Source of the DNA: Struthio camelus
Taxonomy: Eukaryota > Chordata > Aves > Struthioniformes > Struthionidae
Assembly: GCF_040807025.1 (NCBI RefSeq)
Contig: NC_090956.1
Span: 2,282,517-2,346,516 of the forward strand
Direction: 5' to 3'
DNA length: 64,000 bases
The notes under the pieces are model-generated. The model searched no databases. It had not been told where the DNA came from and was given only the letters and a program-made list of their open reading frames with translations. Both the position numbers and the translations under genes were made by a program. This document shows positions 59,136 through 64,000 of the stretch, piece after piece. Position 1 is the first letter of the stretch. Every line of letters begins with the position of its first letter.

Positions 59136-59141
59136 TTTATT
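59136..59141 (-). terminator. CIAO3 candidate poly(A) signal
   Basis: AATAAA on the minus strand about 220 bases after the CIAO3 stop, followed by T-rich sequence on that strand. A more distal one is at 57843-57848. Confidence 0.45.
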
Positions 59142-59360
59142 TTCATCATTTCAATAATTATAAAGCTGTAGGAATTAAGATTACCTGCCTATATACACAT
59201 TACCTTCTCATCACTAATGCTAGACAGAAATTGTGGTTTCCCAGTGATGACCTAGAACTGCAGCTGTCTTTTGAGAATCTTAAATAAATACAACTGATTT
59301 TAAAAGGCACTGCATATCTCTTTATGTAGGCTTCACAGATTTGCTGCCACAGTCAAGTCT

Positions 59361-62075
59361 TCACCATTTGATATTAAATCCAGTGCTTGTTTTCTCCACT
59401 GCATGGTACTCTGTATGCAATGCTTTTCCAGCCTTTTCTGAATCCATGCCACCTAGCCAGTGTTCATACAGCTCATTTACAGTCTGATTCTCCTCTGGAA
59501 TTTCAGTCTTGAGAGACTCATACAGCTTCTCAACTTGCTGAAGCCAGTCCTTGCTGGATTCACCTTCAATTTTGATCTGACCACCTCCATTTAAACAGCC
59601 TACGCGCAACAAAGTGAGAAAACGTCACTGAGTTTAGAAACTACTTCAGTTTTAACAGGAAAAAAAAAAAACCCTATAGCTAAGAAAACTAAGTTGAACA
59701 GTTAGAAAATGCTTGTATTTAACTTACTCTACAGCTGAGAGCCAAGTTTCAGACATGAAAGCACTACTATAATTGTGTTTTCCTCCTCAGTTATCTAACA
59801 CCAGCAGGGCAAGCAGTGGCCCTAGAGGGAAAATTATTGGCCTAGCGTGACCCAATCCTAATTCAATATATGGCCCAGGTGTGAGAGGAGAGCTGCCAAG
59901 GCATGCTGGGAAAGCACCAGGGAGATATAAGATATGGAGGAAGCAAGCAATTGTGGTTCTAATTTTACCTCTTTGGTGGGGGCTAGGATGTAGCTCAAGT
60001 GAGAACAGCCTTAGTGCCTTAACTGAAGGTAAGACAAACATTCCTGGGATATGGTTCTGGATTTGCTGTTCTGATGCAGATGTGATGAAAGGGTCAGGCC
60101 ATGTAATGTGTAGTTGCTCTCAGTGGTCTGTTCCTAGTACTGAGCAACCTTATGAGCTGAGTGAGAGCTGTACAGATCCTCAGGGAGAGAATGTTGCCCA
60201 GAGAGAGCAAAGGGTGGCTCAGCATCACTGCTGGCACTGTGTTCTTGTCTGTCACAAACAAGTCAGAGCTGAAATATGAATTGAGCTGCCTCAGCTTTCT
60301 ACTAGTAGATTTAAAGAGAATTGCGGTGGGAGGGAAGGGGTTACAAAAAGTAGAAAAGAGAAGAAAATAGGTAGAAAAAGACCTTCCTCACCAGCCATAG
60401 CAAGCACTCTCTAGAAGTATAATGTTAACCTTTGCACAGTTTCGGAGGTAGAGTCTTTCCATGTATCAGAGTTTACGGAGTGAGGAGAACCTCCCTAAAA
60501 GCATTAGGGGTACTAGTTTCAATATTAATTTTTTAACTGTAACCACTTAAATCCTGAAAAATTGTTAGCTTCTAGATAGCAAATATACAGGCAAACAACT
60601 TTGAAATCTTGATGCAGTGACTATCATGTCTTAGAGGTTTGAAGGCTTTGCCACAATATTCAGGATGTGAGAAACTGCCTGTGTTTCTTGTACTTCAGTG
60701 ACAGTTTCATCTAGCTTCCTACAGCTATGAATTCTAACAGTGAAATTCCTATGTAGCCTTACCTGATGGGCAAGCCATGACTTCAACATAGTGGTAGGGT
60801 GATTTCCCTCGTTTCAGTTTTTGCACTAAGTTTTGTATGTTTCGAAATCCATATGCCAAAGCAAACTGGAGCAGGACTACTCCATCCTTCTCCAGTGTCA
60901 CCTCCTGGAAGTCCTTGTTTCTGAGGAACAAAAGCAAACAAAAAGTCTTATCTAAATTAACTTCTATTAAACTTCCAGAAAATACTGTGCTGAAATTAAG
61001 TTCTTTGCTAAGTCCTGTTCAAGAAAAGTGTCCTAATTCTTTGCCCCCTCCCCCCAGACAAGTCAGATGAAAGAACTAGCTTACAAAGACTCAGTTGTAT
61101 TAGAGGCTACAATTATTTTCAGATCCTGTTTGAGCAACTGCCCTGTGAATCGAGTTTGCTGAAGAACACTCCCATTGAATAAATCCTTAAAATCTAGGCA
61201 AACGGAGCTCAAACTAAAAAGTCTCATTGTGATGGGTTTTCTGAGTTGACTTCTACCAACCTGCACATCAGTGAGGCCTTTCAAAGAAACTATTTCAAAT
61301 CGTAGCTGGTTGTAACACCAGGGAGTTAAACCACTATTGAAGGTTTTCCCACTCCTAACATCAGTGGAAATAGACTAGAGAATCCTAACCGTCAATATCA
61401 CTAACTAGGTATGTAATTCATTACAAAGAGTACATTGAGGTAATAACTAGGAAGCTAGTAGAATCTTGGTTTAAATGTGCCGCTTATGTCCAAGTTCAAG
61501 TGGCTTGTTTTACTTTGTCTTACCACAATATGACTAAAGTGGAACCTTAGAGTCCTGACACCTGGCTTTCTGTTCTGTGATGGTTAAATTAATGATGAAT
61601 CTACTTCAGTGATCTGATCACAGGTGAGAGAGCTCAAATCCATATGAGCTCTGTCATCTAAATTGCTCTAGAAACTGTCTGTAGCTTGATACTGGGAAAA
61701 TCCACCAGGCCAAAATAAAGTGTGTGGGTGGTGAAGGGGCTAGAAGTCTCCAAGGGAAAAGGCTGCACAGAGTGCTGGCTGATTTATTGCTCAGCAACTG
61801 TGGGAGTGAGACGCCAATTCCCATGCCTTGAAGTAAAATCTTTAACATTGCAAAGAAATTTTCAGCCATCAGCAAGATAACAGCATAAACAGAATTACAA
61901 TAAAAATAGTACTTTATGTAAGGCTTTAACTTCTTACTTTAAAGGCTTGTACTGAATTGTATCCACTTGAATTCCAAAAAGTTCCTTTGCTGCATACTTG
62001 TATACGTGCTCCAAATAGCCACCAGAACCACCTCCCGAATGGCTAGTGAGCTCCTCTTCAGTAATACTGCTAAAC
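59361..62075 (-). CDS. CIAO3: CIAO3 (NARFL), cytosolic iron-sulfur assembly factor, last three coding exons
   Basis: CIAO3 is the Nar1/IOP1-family [FeFe]-hydrogenase-like protein that passes 4Fe-4S clusters to the CIAO1-CIAO2B-MMS19 targeting complex in the cytosol. Exons on the minus strand, in order of translation: 62075-61938, 60920-60763, 59599-59361. Junctions are GT-AG and phases fit (Lys codon split AA|A, Gly codon split G|GC). They encode about 177 residues, roughly the last third of the usual ~476. Hallmarks are [44 protein letters not shown] and the cluster-ligand motif [12 protein letters not shown]. The protein ends in Trp (FNIKW), as in human; a terminal aromatic residue is the known docking signal for the targeting complex. 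Upstream exons lie beyond the window. Confidence 0.95.
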
Positions 62076-64000
62076 CTGAGAGGAAGAAGAAAGAGAATCT
62101 GTTTTAGGGGCTCCTCAATAGAACAGCCAGCACCAAGTCCATTGTTCTTTGAAGCAAATGAGTTCAATTATGTCAATGCTGAAATAGCTTCAATGCTGCT
62201 ACTACTACCAAAAGCATTATGCTTTTAGCCCTGTGAGGTTTTTGATAGTAGACTTGCTCACAGAGCAAATACAAAGGTTCATGGAGTTCAAAAGCAACAG
62301 AACAAGGCATAGATTAGCTCCCTTAGAACTCTTAGCCTTTCCCTTTCTCCTGGGAACTGACTATTTATAGCTTCAGGGCCCTCTACATTTAACACTATGC
62401 TGTCTAGCGTGCTTCGGATAAGCAGAGTGGAAATGCTCCATTGCCTTCCATGACAAGGCTTGTTAGCTTTCTATTTAGTATCTCTGAGAACACCCTGGGC
62501 TATACTTCATTTTTTCTTCCCCTAATTTCTAAGTATTGGTGGTACGGACCTATGCAATGCACACTTCTCCAGGAGAACACAAACTAGGAGGAGTCCTGTC
62601 TCAGCCATCTCACCAGTGCTAAAGCTTTCTGCGGCATAAACAGCCGAGTTCACTATTGAAAGGTCTAATTTTGCATTACAACACAATTGTTGAAACCAGC
62701 TGCTTTAGATCTGTTTGCTGGGACATACCAAAACACTTCTGGGGAAGTGTTAATGCTATAACTACAAGCATGGAGAGATGAAACTTGTGTTGCTCTGGTT
62801 TCATATGCTTAATAAAACTTATGTAACAAAGATGAACAAAATTAATGATGCCATGGCATTTGTTCTCTACGTGGCCATCTTCAACAGACTCTTCAAGTTC
62901 AACGCATCTTTGTCAAATTATACTAAAAGAAGTTCTGCACTAGTAATTCCATCTCAATGATATGCTAAAATACCACAACTATTCAGAGGTCACGATTATG
63001 TTTCTTGAGAATAGCTCACCAGATGGAAGCCACAACAATGGCTTTTCTCATGGGAGAATAATAAGATGAGGGATACGCTTATAAGCACTCATCAGGCAGT
63101 GACACTTGTATTCTAACAGCTGCAGAAGGGAAAGCACTTGAATTCAGGCCAAATAATTTCCAGTCCAATTGAAGATGTTGCCTCTTGCAGATAATATCTC
63201 AGCTTTAGAAGAACTACAGGAGATAAGCTTTAGCCTGTAATCACCTTCAGAAACTATTTTTAATTCAGTCTTGTTTACAGGAACTGAGATTCATTAATGA
63301 AACGTTTCAGTGTGTCTAGCCTCACGTACTGCTGCTCTCTGAAAATGAGGCTGCCAGTAAGGTTTCAGTGCTGCCTGGAGCAAACAGTTATACCAGCAAA
63401 AGTTCTGAGATTTCTGGCACTTTATCTCATTCTTGCTGCCAAATGTAATAACCTCTTAATGGGCTTTTCCACGTGCTGGAGGATAAGTGGAACAACAGCC
63501 ATTGGACTGCTTCTGTTAACGCTCCGAGTTCTATGGAATACGTGCTGTTCGTAACCAGGCAATTTACCGAGTAGCTTAAAGCTAGCAAAAGGTCACAGAG
63601 GCACTTTATCACCACAAGCATGAGGCCTAGCACTCAGAATGTACTTCAAAGCAGCTAGCCAGAGATATTTATCAAGTAATTAGACATTTTGTTCTGGGTT
63701 ATAACTGACACTTCCATAATGTTATTTCCTAATGCATTCAAACACTTCAAAATCTTTCTCAAATTTCTGTTAATTGTGTAACAATAAAGCAGGTAGAAAT
63801 GAAGTGTTTGTGTATGTGGGTAACTTTTAAAGTTGTACTTCTGGGACTTAACGATGTAGACATTTATTCTAGCTGAAGATACTTTTTTTTCCTCCATTTT
63901 TGACTTGAAAGCAATTTGAATGTAAGCTATATCAGGAAAAAAGATGCTTGAAGAGGGAAAAAGTGTCTGTAGACAGATCCGTGCTAGTAAAACTCCATTG
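62076..64000 (-). other. CIAO3 intron, reaching the window edge
   Basis: I found no further CIAO3 exon on the minus strand up to the edge, so this is read as part of one intron. Composition is AT-rich, with no repeat family recognised and only short chance frames. Confidence 0.55.

Noticed and set aside
59881-60279. 132-codon plus-strand frame in a CIAO3 intron
   Set aside because: Antisense to an intron, with no domain and no promoter or splice support.
1-64000. Endogenous retrovirus or other virus-like element
   Set aside because: No paired long terminal repeats and no gag-, pol- or env-like stretch was recognised on either strand.

Overview
This is vertebrate nuclear DNA, most likely from a sauropsid and probably a bird. 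The reasons are intron-split genes with GT-AG splice sites, GC-rich promoter islands beside AT-rich introns, one old CR1 LINE fragment, a few worn palindromic repeats of a kind I associate with birds, turtles and crocodilians, and otherwise very few interspersed repeats. The gene content matches human 16p13.3. I recognise five protein genes, and rebuilt the exons of each from splice sites and reading phase: MEIOB (+, 13 coding exons, 476 aa), FAHD1 (-, one exon, 223 aa), HAGH (+, 9 coding exons, 310 aa), HAGHL (+, 8 coding exons, 282 aa) and the last three coding exons of CIAO3/NARFL (-), which runs off the right edge.

Layout. Bases 1-5.6 kb are very GC-rich DNA with no credible gene, broken by AT-rich blocks that look like regulatory DNA, plus a 31-bp minisatellite. 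From 5.6 to 12.4 kb there is AT-richer noncoding DNA with enhancer-like blocks and old palindromic repeats. At 12.4-13.3 kb lies a CpG-rich stretch that probably holds the MEIOB promoter. MEIOB fills 14.8-30.5 kb. A decayed copy of its last exon lies 2 kb downstream. FAHD1 and HAGH diverge from a shared CpG-island promoter of 416 bp. HAGH intron 1 opens with a ~1 kb minisatellite. HAGHL follows HAGH in the same direction inside a second large CpG island, with another ~1.1 kb minisatellite just upstream. HAGHL and CIAO3 converge.

Functions. MEIOB is a meiotic single-strand DNA-binding protein. FAHD1 and HAGH are small-metabolite enzymes (mitochondrial acylpyruvate/oxaloacetate handling; hydrolysis of S-lactoylglutathione, glyoxalase II). 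HAGHL is a diverged glyoxalase II paralogue. CIAO3 delivers iron-sulfur clusters in the cytosol. The clearest evolutionary signal is that HAGH and HAGHL sit in tandem with seven consecutive coding segments of identical length, so they are a gene duplication still side by side here; from memory they are about 1 Mb apart in human.

No CRISPR array, prokaryotic operon or intact mobile element is visible. I found no strong case for a wholly new system. The best leads are in the findings.
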